The notes under the pieces: generated by a model | The model's input: only the letters and a program-made list of their open reading frames with translations | What the model was told of the DNA's origin: nothing | Databases searched by the model: none | In this document: one piece after another, positions 34,148 through 41,144 of the stretch | How positions within the stretch are numbered: the first letter of the stretch is position 1 | Layout: the number at the start of each line of letters is the position of its first letter | Origin: Pedobacter metabolipauper | GTDB lineage: Bacteria > Bacteroidota > Bacteroidia > Sphingobacteriales > Sphingobacteriaceae | Direction of reading: 5' to 3' | DNA: 64,000 nucleotides | Assembly: GCF_004362715.1 (NCBI RefSeq) | Contig: NZ_SNYC01000004.1 | Coordinates: 62,001-126,000 of the forward strand | Program-made: the position numbers and the translations under genes

Positions 34148-34828
34148 TTAGTTAATAAGGCCCAGGTACATGACAACAGGCATCGCTGCGAAAAGCACAG
34201 AGATCACAATTGAATACCAAAAACCAAGCGCTTTAATGATAGGCGTATATTTCTTGTGGTTCCATCCGAGGGTTTGGAATGCTGAAGAGAAGCCATGCAA
34301 CAGGTGGTAAGCCAATGAGATCATTGACAATACATACAAGATTACCAATAATGGATTTTTGAACGTTTCTACCATCAAAGCAAACAGGTCATGATTGCCG
34401 TTTACATCAACAGATGGAATACCTGTAAAACGCGAAGCCACCCAAAATTTAGAAATGTGCACAATCAAAAAGATCAGCAGCAATGTTCCCAGCAAGCCCA
34501 TGGAGCGTGAGTACCATTTACTATTTGCAGATCCTGTATTTACTGCATACCGCTCCGGTCTGGCCGCACGGTTTTGTAAAACAAGCCTGAAGCCCTGGAT
34601 AATGTGCAGCAATAATCCTGCAAACAAAACGATCTCCATGGAACGAATGATCCAGTTGGTACCCATAAAGTGTGCACCTTCATTGAAAGTTAACCCACCG
34701 TCGTTAAGAAAAATAAGTGAATTGAGAAAGCAATGCACGAGAAGAAATGTAATAAGAAACAGGCCGGTAATACCCATTATTAATTTTTTTCCTATAGAAG
34801 AGGAAAAAGCGTTTCCGAAACTAGCCAT
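34148..34828 (-). CDS. sdhC: succinate dehydrogenase cytochrome b558 subunit
   Basis: A 226-residue membrane anchor with five predicted transmembrane helices, the single-subunit two-heme type that replaces separate SdhC and SdhD. Helix regions include ITGLFLITFLLVHCFLNSLI, MEIVLFAGLLLHIIQGF, LLGTLLLIFLIVHISKFWV, LLVILYVLSMISLAYHLLHG and IVISVLFAAMPVVMYLGLI. The conserved histidines in VHCF, LHIIQG, VHISKF and YHLLHG are the expected heme ligands. It is the first gene of the operon; a TACTTTTG element lies 27 bases upstream of its ATG. Confidence 0.94.
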   Translation of the reverse strand: MASFGNAFSSSIGKKLIMGITGLFLITFLLVHCFLNSLIFLNDGGLTFNEGAHFMGTNWIIRSMEIVLFAGLLLHIIQGFRLVLQNRAARPERYAVNTGSANSKWYSRSMGLLGTLLLIFLIVHISKFWVASRFTGIPSVDVNGNHDLFALMVETFKNPLLVILYVLSMISLAYHLLHGFSSAFQTLGWNHKKYTPIIKALGFWYSIVISVLFAAMPVVMYLGLIN

Positions 34829-34854
34829 TTATTTATATTTTAGTCCTATACCTG

Positions 34855-34862
34855 CAAAAGTA
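34855..34862 (-). promoter_or_regulatory. candidate -7 element for sdhCAB
   Basis: On the minus strand this reads TACTTTTG, a full match to TAnnTTTG, ending 26 bases before the sdhC start codon. No clear -33 TTTG is seen at 19-21 bases. Confidence 0.45.
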
Positions 34863-34961
34863 TTTAATAAAAGAATTAATTTGTTAATCCTTTGCATAAA
34901 ATAACGAGAATAGAGCTATTTAGAAACGTTCTAGATTTTACAGCCCCATGACAACTTTTAA

Positions 34962-36074
34962 ATGAAAAAACTAAATATGCCTGCTCTGATTTTTATCGGA
35001 ACGCTCTTATCCTGCAGTTCAGGAGAGGCCACTTTAAATCTAAATACAAAAGGATACGGCCCAAATGCAACAATAAGTATCTATAACGCGAGAAAAACTA
35101 CAGCCATAACCACTAAGAACCTGGTCAATGGCAAACAAACCATAAGTCTCTATCAGCCTAAGAAAGGATATGCCAGGCTCTCGATCAATGATGGGACGGA
35201 AAGAGAATTCTGGATCTACCTGGATCAGGATACCTATGAAATAGAAACCAGTGCGGATGATAAGTTTGAATATCCCGTTAAAAGTTCTACATCAGCAGCC
35301 GAACAGGAATTCATTGAATTTTACAAGCTGAAATCCAGTATGAGCAAAACGGTAAAAGAAAATTTAGCACGGGCAACATTAAACATGGATCAGGCCACCC
35401 CATCAACTATTGATGCTGCTGTAAAAGAATATGATACCTGGGTAGAGAAAAGGGAAAATAACAACCTGATCATTGTTGCAGCATTTGCTAAGAAATACCC
35501 AAAATCAAACCATACGATATTACTGTTGGAACAATTGGGGGGGCTAGACGCAAAAGCCCGGATCTACAGCACTATTTTTAACGGCCTGGATAAAGAGGTA
35601 AAGGACAGTAAAGATGGGAAAGCATTTGCTGAAGATATTGAAAAAGCACTGAGTTCATCAGCAGGTGCTACACTGCCTAATCTTTCAGGAAAAAACTTGC
35701 AGGGACAGCTCTTTTCTAAAAGTATCTTAAAAAAGATCAATGTTTTCATTTGCTGGACTTCCTACGATAGGTTATCCAGAGAAAACAATAAGGATCTGGT
35801 TCCCTTGTATGAAAAGTTCAAAGCAAAAGGAGTTGAATTTATCGGCATTGCTTACGATAAGAATGAGAAATGGTGGACAACAGTTGTTAAAGATGACAAG
35901 CTTACCTGGCCTCAGTACTCAGACCTGTTGGGCGCAAAATCTCCAAATGCAACAATCAGTGATCATAAAGCACCTTATGTGCTGATTACCGATCAAGCTG
36001 GCAAAATATTGAAAAAGGACGTCTCTATTGGAGAGTTGGAACTCGAACTTGAAGATGAATTAAAAAAGCTTTAA
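34962..36074 (+). CDS. TlpA/DUF4369-like lipoprotein lacking the CxxC cysteines
   Basis: A 370-residue lipoprotein (signal ending LLSC with Cys18). The N-terminal third looks like the beta-rich DUF4369 region found before thioredoxin domains in Bacteroidota, the middle is helical, and residues about 230-370 are a thioredoxin-like domain (LPNLSGKNLQGQLFSKS, then the active-site region CWTSYDRLSREN, and the cis-Pro strand KAPYVLITDQAGKILKKD). Where other members have WCxxC, this protein has Y-D-R-L-S, so both redox cysteines are missing and disulfide exchange is unlikely. It may act as a binding or structural protein in the periplasm. It is not in an obvious operon. Confidence 0.8.
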   Translation: MKKLNMPALIFIGTLLSCSSGEATLNLNTKGYGPNATISIYNARKTTAITTKNLVNGKQTISLYQPKKGYARLSINDGTEREFWIYLDQDTYEIETSADDKFEYPVKSSTSAAEQEFIEFYKLKSSMSKTVKENLARATLNMDQATPSTIDAAVKEYDTWVEKRENNNLIIVAAFAKKYPKSNHTILLLEQLGGLDAKARIYSTIFNGLDKEVKDSKDGKAFAEDIEKALSSSAGATLPNLSGKNLQGQLFSKSILKKINVFICWTSYDRLSRENNKDLVPLYEKFKAKGVEFIGIAYDKNEKWWTTVVKDDKLTWPQYSDLLGAKSPNATISDHKAPYVLITDQAGKILKKDVSIGELELELEDELKKL

Positions 36075-36080
36075 ATAAAA

Positions 36081-36109
36081 AACGGGAGGTATTTATCATA
36101 CCTCCCGTT
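36081..36109. terminator. hairpin between convergent genes
   Basis: An 11-bp perfect stem (aacgggaggta 36081-36091, tacctcccgtt 36099-36109) lies between two convergent genes. On the minus strand it is followed by an AT-rich T stretch, so it may serve htrA as well. Confidence 0.75.
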
Positions 36110-36129
36110 CTATTGATCACTATTCCCTT

Positions 36130-37677
36130 TTAATTGTCTATATTTTTAGGGAAAGTAAAGGTAAACTTACCTTCTGGTCCGATCCCGGAAATACTTGCAG
36201 TACCATTTTTAGAACTTGGTAATGCCAGCTCTACATCTTTTGCCGTGCTGATCGGCTTACCGTTTACGCTGGTGATCAATGTTCCCTTTGGGATCTCATA
36301 ATAATCAAACAGCTTTCCTGGCTGAACGCCGGTAACGACAACACCAGTTTTAACGCCATACTTTGTTTTAAGCTGTGCTGGAGCCGGGGCAAAAGAAGCA
36401 CCCAGCTTATCTATGCTTGCACCTGTTGCTTTAGCCAGAACCGGTTTAGATACATTAAGCATATCATCACCCTTAAGGGTCACGTTAAAATTCCTCGTAT
36501 CACCAGATGCTCTCAACACGGTAAGCTGAACTTTATCACCAGGACTTAAACGTCCGATCTTTTCCTGCAGATCTGGTGAATCATAGATTATGGCACCATC
36601 AACTTTTTTAATGATATCGCCTTGCTGTATGCCGGCAGCCTCTGCTCCGCTTTTAGGAACCACACCTGTAACATATAAACCTGAAATATCTTTCACTTTT
36701 AACCGCTCAGAGTTATCAGCATCAAGTGCAGTAAAGGTTACACCTACATAGCCTCGTTTTACAGCACCATATTTTCTAAAATCATCCAGGATTTTTTTAG
36801 CCAGGTTTACCGGGATCGCAAAGCCATAGCCTACGTTCATACCAGTTTGAGATGCAATAGCTGCATTAATACCAATCAACTCACCGTTCGCGTTGATCAA
36901 TGCCCCGCCGCTGTTTCCAGGGTTAATGGCCGCATCGGTCTGGATATATGATTCAATACTATTGCTTGCAGCACCAGCAGGAACTTTACCCGTTCTTTGG
37001 TATTCTTCATACTCTTCAGGAGTAACCTCCTGCTGCTGATCACGGGCTAAAATGCCAATACTTCTCGCTTTAGCACTTACAATTCCGGCAGTAACCGTAG
37101 TTTGAAGATCTAAAGGAAAACCAACAGCCAATACCCATTCACCGATCTGAACGTTATCAGAATTTCCCATACGTACTACCGGAAGATTCGTAGCATCTAC
37201 CTTGATCAGTGCCAAATCCGTATTTGGATCCTTACCAATCACGGTAGCACTTACCTTACGTCTGTCTGACAGCACCACTTCTATCTTATCTGCATTATCA
37301 ACCACATGGTTATTGGTTACAATATAGCCGTCTGGCGTTAAGATTACACCAGAACCAGAAGCAGCTCTTGGCGCACGCTGCGACCTGCGACCGCCGCCAC
37401 CAAAGAAGTCTTCAAACAAATCTGTTGGAGAAGCACTTTTCTGAGATCCGCCGGAATATGAAGTTCTGATGTGAACCACAGCCGGAGAAACAGACGCCGC
37501 CGCTTCAACAAAATCTACTGCTCCTGCAGAAGAAATTTTTGGATTACTTGCAAACCGCACATTTTGCTCATCTGCAAACGATAAATCACTATTTTTCGGT
37601 TCTAACAATTTGTAGCCACCGATAGCAGCCGCACCACCTATAAATGCAGCCAACACAATTAATCCGATTCTTTTCAT
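36130..37677 (-). CDS. HtrA/Deg-family periplasmic serine protease
   Basis: A 515-residue envelope protease and chaperone that degrades misfolded exported proteins. An N-terminal membrane anchor or signal segment (LIVLAAFIGGAAAIGGY) is followed by a trypsin-like domain with a complete catalytic triad: His124 in TNNHVVD, Asp154 in PNTDLALIK and Ser256 in NPGNSGGAL. Two PDZ domains follow (about 300-395 and 415-505). An insert in the LA-loop area (QQQEVTPEEYEEYQRTG, about 214-230) is typical of Bacteroidota members. A TTTAACA-N3-TTTAACA repeat shared with two other operons in the window lies 162 bases upstream, suggesting control by an OmpR-type regulator. Confidence 0.95.
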   Translation of the reverse strand: MKRIGLIVLAAFIGGAAAIGGYKLLEPKNSDLSFADEQNVRFASNPKISSAGAVDFVEAAASVSPAVVHIRTSYSGGSQKSASPTDLFEDFFGGGGRRSQRAPRAASGSGVILTPDGYIVTNNHVVDNADKIEVVLSDRRKVSATVIGKDPNTDLALIKVDATNLPVVRMGNSDNVQIGEWVLAVGFPLDLQTTVTAGIVSAKARSIGILARDQQQEVTPEEYEEYQRTGKVPAGAASNSIESYIQTDAAINPGNSGGALINANGELIGINAAIASQTGMNVGYGFAIPVNLAKKILDDFRKYGAVKRGYVGVTFTALDADNSERLKVKDISGLYVTGVVPKSGAEAAGIQQGDIIKKVDGAIIYDSPDLQEKIGRLSPGDKVQLTVLRASGDTRNFNVTLKGDDMLNVSKPVLAKATGASIDKLGASFAPAPAQLKTKYGVKTGVVVTGVQPGKLFDYYEIPKGTLITSVNGKPISTAKDVELALPSSKNGTASISGIGPEGKFTFTFPKNIDN

Positions 37678-37786
37678 TTATATATTTGTTTAGTGTTATT
37701 ACTTATACTCCATTGACATTGCAGGTGTTAGACACACATTAATATCATATTGTAACAATTATTTATTTTCTTTTGATTGACTTATT

Positions 37787-37794
37787 CAAATTTA
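37787..37794 (-). promoter_or_regulatory. candidate -7 element for the htrA gene
   Basis: On the minus strand this reads TAAATTTG, a full TAnnTTTG match, 109 bases before the htrA start. The direct-repeat site at 37839-37855 is 44 bases further upstream. Confidence 0.4.
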
Positions 37795-37838
37795 ATACCA
37801 TATGAACGATATTTGCATCTGTAATACGTCATGAATTC

Positions 37839-37855
37839 TGTTAAAAAATGTTAAA
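37839..37855. promoter_or_regulatory. TTTAACA-N3-TTTAACA direct repeat, htrA/dapF region
   Basis: On the minus strand two perfect TTTAACA heptamers start 10 bp apart (plus-strand TGTTAAA at 37839-37845 and 37849-37855). The same heptamer pair with the same spacing occurs at 41070-41086 and 47282-47298. It lies 20 bases before the dapF start and upstream of the divergent htrA promoter; the htrA side is the more plausible target. Confidence 0.5.
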
Positions 37856-37874
37856 TGAGCAACATACGCTAAAA

Positions 37875-38660
37875 ATGAATATTCACTTCTTTAAATACCA
37901 GGGCGCCGGAAATGATTTTATTTTGATAGATAATCGCGATCTATCTTTTAAAGATACAGATAATAATACCGTGCTGCAATTATGTAACAGGCGTTTTGGC
38001 ATTGGCGGAGACGGTTTAATGCTCTTGCAGAACCATAGTAGTTACGATTTTGAGATGCTCTATTTCAATGCAGATGGAAACCTGGGTAGTATGTGTGGCA
38101 ATGGTGGAAGATGCATCGTTGCTTTTGCTAAGCATCTGGGAATAATTGACATAGAAACTAATTTTTTGGCAGTAGATGGTCCGCATTATGCCAAAATTTC
38201 AGGAAAAGGTAATGAAGTTGAACTTCAAATGATTGACATTGATACCATTGACCGTGATGGCGATGCTTACGTACTGAATACTGGCTCCCCGCATTACGTA
38301 ACCCAAACCGAAGCATTAAATGATCTTGATGTATACCAGAAAGGCAAAGAGATCAGAAACAATGAAACCTATAAAGCAGCAGGCATTAATGTAAACTTTG
38401 TTGAAGACAGGGGTGATCATTTGTTTGTACGCACCTTTGAACGCGGTGTGGAAGATGAAACTTATGCCTGTGGAACTGGAGTAACTGCTGTAGCCTTATC
38501 TATGGCCAAACACAAACAGCAAAGCGGGCACATACAAACCCCCGTAAAAGTTTTGGGTGGTAATTTGCGGATAACGTTTGATTACAATGGTGAACAATTT
38601 ACCAATGTTTTTTTATGCGGCCCTGCAGAACAGGTTTTTGAAGGTGACGTCAGCATTTAG
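37875..38660 (+). CDS. dapF: diaminopimelate epimerase
   Basis: DapF converts LL-2,6-diaminopimelate to the meso form, used for lysine and for peptidoglycan cross-links. The 261-residue protein has the two half-domains with catalytic cysteines Cys74 in SMCGNGGRC and Cys199 in YACGTGVTAVA. FFKYQGAGNDFILIDNR at the start and NADGNLGS before the first cysteine are typical. ATG 37875 is chosen because it puts the conserved FFKYQGAGND at residue 5; an in-frame ATG nine codons earlier overlaps the direct-repeat site. Its stop directly abuts the stop of the convergent helicase gene. Confidence 0.96.
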   Translation: MNIHFFKYQGAGNDFILIDNRDLSFKDTDNNTVLQLCNRRFGIGGDGLMLLQNHSSYDFEMLYFNADGNLGSMCGNGGRCIVAFAKHLGIIDIETNFLAVDGPHYAKISGKGNEVELQMIDIDTIDRDGDAYVLNTGSPHYVTQTEALNDLDVYQKGKEIRNNETYKAAGINVNFVEDRGDHLFVRTFERGVEDETYACGTGVTAVALSMAKHKQQSGHIQTPVKVLGGNLRITFDYNGEQFTNVFLCGPAEQVFEGDVSI

Positions 38661-40952
38661 CTAATCTCTTTCTGCCTGGAAAGCAGCAATACCAATCTTA
38701 ATCTCGCCAAAAGAATAATCACGTCCTAAATGCTCGCGTATGGCATTCATTTGTCTTGTGTTCAACTCATCAATAGCACCGAGGATCTTATCCAGCTTTT
38801 TAGCGCCAATGATCTCTTTGGCAGATACTTCCTGTAGTGCAACATAATGCGCCAGGTGTCCTTCGATAGTCCCCATAACCATTTTACGGGCCAATGCAAT
38901 CTCAGCAATGGTTTTACCTGCCTTTAAAAGTTCCAGCGATAATTCTTTAGTATCTGGTTTTGGTTCTTTCGGTACTGAATTTGCACCTGCAGACTTTCCT
39001 TTAGCTTTAGTTTTTTTCTCCGTAAAATCGAGCTTGCCGGGCATGGCAAATACCTTTTCCATCTGAGATGCCCGGTCTGCCTGGCTTAATAACCCGTTAA
39101 CCTCTTTTCTTGTAAATTCTTCCCCTTTTATGGTTGCTTTTAAAAGCGCAGTTGCTTTTCTGATCTTTTTAACCTGTTCATAGAATAGGGCTTCCATCTC
39201 TAACAGTTCTGTTAAAAAGGCGACAACCTGTTTGTCTTGCTTAACGAGTTCCATACGCTCAAAAATATTTTTGGAGAACTTAGAAAGCAAAGGATTAAAA
39301 TAGTGCTCAGCAGCAATGGTACGGTCCAGGAGGATATTCATTCCTTCTTCAGTTCTAACCTGGTATAAGCGTTGGATCTGTAAAAGGAATTTATTGGAAT
39401 GGGCTTTCACTTCACTCAACTCTTTTAGTAACTGGGCAGCCCATTTATAATGCTTCTGCTTAGCAGATTTATTAATGTCTTTAGTATATGAGTGAACATG
39501 CTCATAGACAAAATTGTCCAGCGGGTTTAGATCAAAACACTGTAATAGATATGCCCTTAGAAAAGCTTCACTCTCTTGCTTGATCCTTTCTTCAAGTATC
39601 ATATGGTCTTGTTTGTTTTTAGAGAACATAGACACATTCTGATCCTGACGGATACCGGATCCAGAGATCAGGGAGGTCAGAATCAACCCATCTAAAGACC
39701 GTAGCCTGGAAAGTGCTACATAGATCTGTCCGGGGGCAAAGGCATTACCTATATCTATAATTGCTTTATCAAATGTCAAACCCTGACTTTTATGAACTGT
39801 AATTGCCCAGGCCAGTTTAAGCGGATATTGTGTAAAGGTACCTGCGAGGTCTTCCGTAATTTCGCCAGTTACCTTGTCTGTAGTGTACTTTATATTTTTC
39901 CAGGTATATTTTTCGAGTATGATCTTTTCGTTGCTTCCTTCTGCCTGAACTTCGATTAGATCTGGCTTTAGGGCGGTAACGATTGCAATCTTGCCATTAA
40001 AGAAACGCTGTTCTCCGGTAGGATCATTTTTAATGAACATAACCTGTGCGCCCACTTTAAGTTCTAAAATGTGTTCAGCAGGATAAGCATACTCACTAAA
40101 TTCATCTTCAATCTTTGCTACATACAAATAAGCAGGAACAACCAATTCTTCCAGACTCTGTTTGTTTAATGCATCGGCTTTATTATTATGAGTGGTTAAA
40201 GTGATATACTTATCGTTGATGGAGGGCTTAAAATCAGATTTATAGTATTTTTCAAGCAGGGCTACATCTTGCGCAGTTACCTGATTGTTGCGCAGGTTAT
40301 TTAACAAATTAATAAATACCTCATCTGCTTGCCGGTAAATCTTCTCCAGTTCAATATATACCGGAGGGTCCTGCTGAAGTGCCTGTGCATCAAAAAAATA
40401 AGCACTTTTGTAAAACTGTCCCAATAAATTCCATTCATTAGATTTTACAACAGGGGGCAGCTGGTGCAAATCTCCAATAAAGAGGACTTGTACTCCGCCA
40501 AAGCTTGCCGTATTATTCCGTCTGATATAGCGCAGAACCATATCTATGGCATCCAATAGGTCGGCACGAAGCATACTTACCTCATCAATGATGAGCAGCT
40601 CCATATCGATCAATACCTTGCGCTTTGAAGCCGTCATATTCAAATGCCTGACAATAGACTTCGGTGTATTGTATTGCTGGTTATAATGATCGCCATCTGC
40701 TGCAGGCGACTTCGGTAAATAGGTGCCGAATGGGAGTTGAAATAAGGAATGAATGGTAACTCCTGCCGCATTAATTGCCGCAATACCTGTTGGCGCGGCA
40801 ATTACAGCCTTCTTATGCGTAAGCTCAATTAAATTTCTAAGAAAAGTTGTTTTACCTGTTCCTGCTTTACCCGTTAGGAAAATATGCTTGGAAGTGTAAT
40901 TTACAAACCTTGCAGCAAGTTCTGCAGGATTCGCATTTTCTAAATTAGACAT
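38661..40952 (-). CDS. PIF1-like ATP-dependent DNA helicase with C-terminal HTH
   Basis: A 763-residue superfamily 1B helicase. Walker A is LTGKAGTGKTTFLRNLI (near residue 30), the Walker B region is LLIIDEVSMLRADLLD, then GDLHQLPPV, and the conserved late motif is AWAITVHKSQGLTFDKAIID with VALSRLRSLDGL. The C-terminal 250 residues hold a helical segment and a helix-turn-helix repeat (LLKAGKTIAEIALARKM, DELNTRQMNAIREHLGRDYS), as seen at the end of some RecQ-like helicases. It probably unwinds special DNA structures during replication or repair. ATG 40952 (MSNLENANPAE) is chosen; a -7 element lies 3 bases upstream of it. Confidence 0.9.
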   Translation of the reverse strand: MSNLENANPAELAARFVNYTSKHIFLTGKAGTGKTTFLRNLIELTHKKAVIAAPTGIAAINAAGVTIHSLFQLPFGTYLPKSPAADGDHYNQQYNTPKSIVRHLNMTASKRKVLIDMELLIIDEVSMLRADLLDAIDMVLRYIRRNNTASFGGVQVLFIGDLHQLPPVVKSNEWNLLGQFYKSAYFFDAQALQQDPPVYIELEKIYRQADEVFINLLNNLRNNQVTAQDVALLEKYYKSDFKPSINDKYITLTTHNNKADALNKQSLEELVVPAYLYVAKIEDEFSEYAYPAEHILELKVGAQVMFIKNDPTGEQRFFNGKIAIVTALKPDLIEVQAEGSNEKIILEKYTWKNIKYTTDKVTGEITEDLAGTFTQYPLKLAWAITVHKSQGLTFDKAIIDIGNAFAPGQIYVALSRLRSLDGLILTSLISGSGIRQDQNVSMFSKNKQDHMILEERIKQESEAFLRAYLLQCFDLNPLDNFVYEHVHSYTKDINKSAKQKHYKWAAQLLKELSEVKAHSNKFLLQIQRLYQVRTEEGMNILLDRTIAAEHYFNPLLSKFSKNIFERMELVKQDKQVVAFLTELLEMEALFYEQVKKIRKATALLKATIKGEEFTRKEVNGLLSQADRASQMEKVFAMPGKLDFTEKKTKAKGKSAGANSVPKEPKPDTKELSLELLKAGKTIAEIALARKMVMGTIEGHLAHYVALQEVSAKEIIGAKKLDKILGAIDELNTRQMNAIREHLGRDYSFGEIKIGIAAFQAERD

Positions 40953-40955
40953 AAG

Positions 40956-40963
40956 CAAAGTTA
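40956..40963 (-). promoter_or_regulatory. candidate -7 element for the PIF1-like helicase, leaderless
   Basis: On the minus strand this reads TAACTTTG and ends 3 bases before the ATG at 40952, implying a leaderless transcript. It also excludes the longer start five codons upstream. Confidence 0.4.
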
Positions 40964-41069
40964 ACAAGAACTAATTACTTTAACCAAGTTTCCCTATAAA
41001 CCACTCTTATTAATCCTTGACTATAAAAAAATAGCCTTATTTTTCTGTAATTATTTAAATTTAATATCT

Positions 41070-41086
41070 TTTAACAAAATTTAACA
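41070..41086. promoter_or_regulatory. TTTAACA-N3-TTTAACA direct repeat upstream of the outer-membrane operon
   Basis: TTTAACA at 41070-41076 and 41080-41086, 10-bp period, 58 bases before the ATG of the beta-barrel gene. It is the same element as at 47282-47298 in front of the neighbouring two-component genes. No -33 TTTG is visible downstream of it, as expected for an activator-dependent promoter. Confidence 0.55.
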
Positions 41087-41102
41087 TTCAAACAATATTA
41101 CT

Positions 41103-41116
41103 ACTAAGTTTTTAGT
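41103..41116. promoter_or_regulatory. ACTAA-N4-TTAGT dyad, possible second BlaI-type operator
   Basis: ACTAA (41103-41107) and TTAGT (41112-41116) around gttt reproduce the core of the dyad at 28258-28271, with the same 4-base centre. It overlaps a weak -7-like TAGTTTAT (41113-41120). Only 5 bp per arm match, so this could be chance. Confidence 0.3.
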
Positions 41117-41144
41117 TTATATTAGCCGCACCAAACCCACCCTT

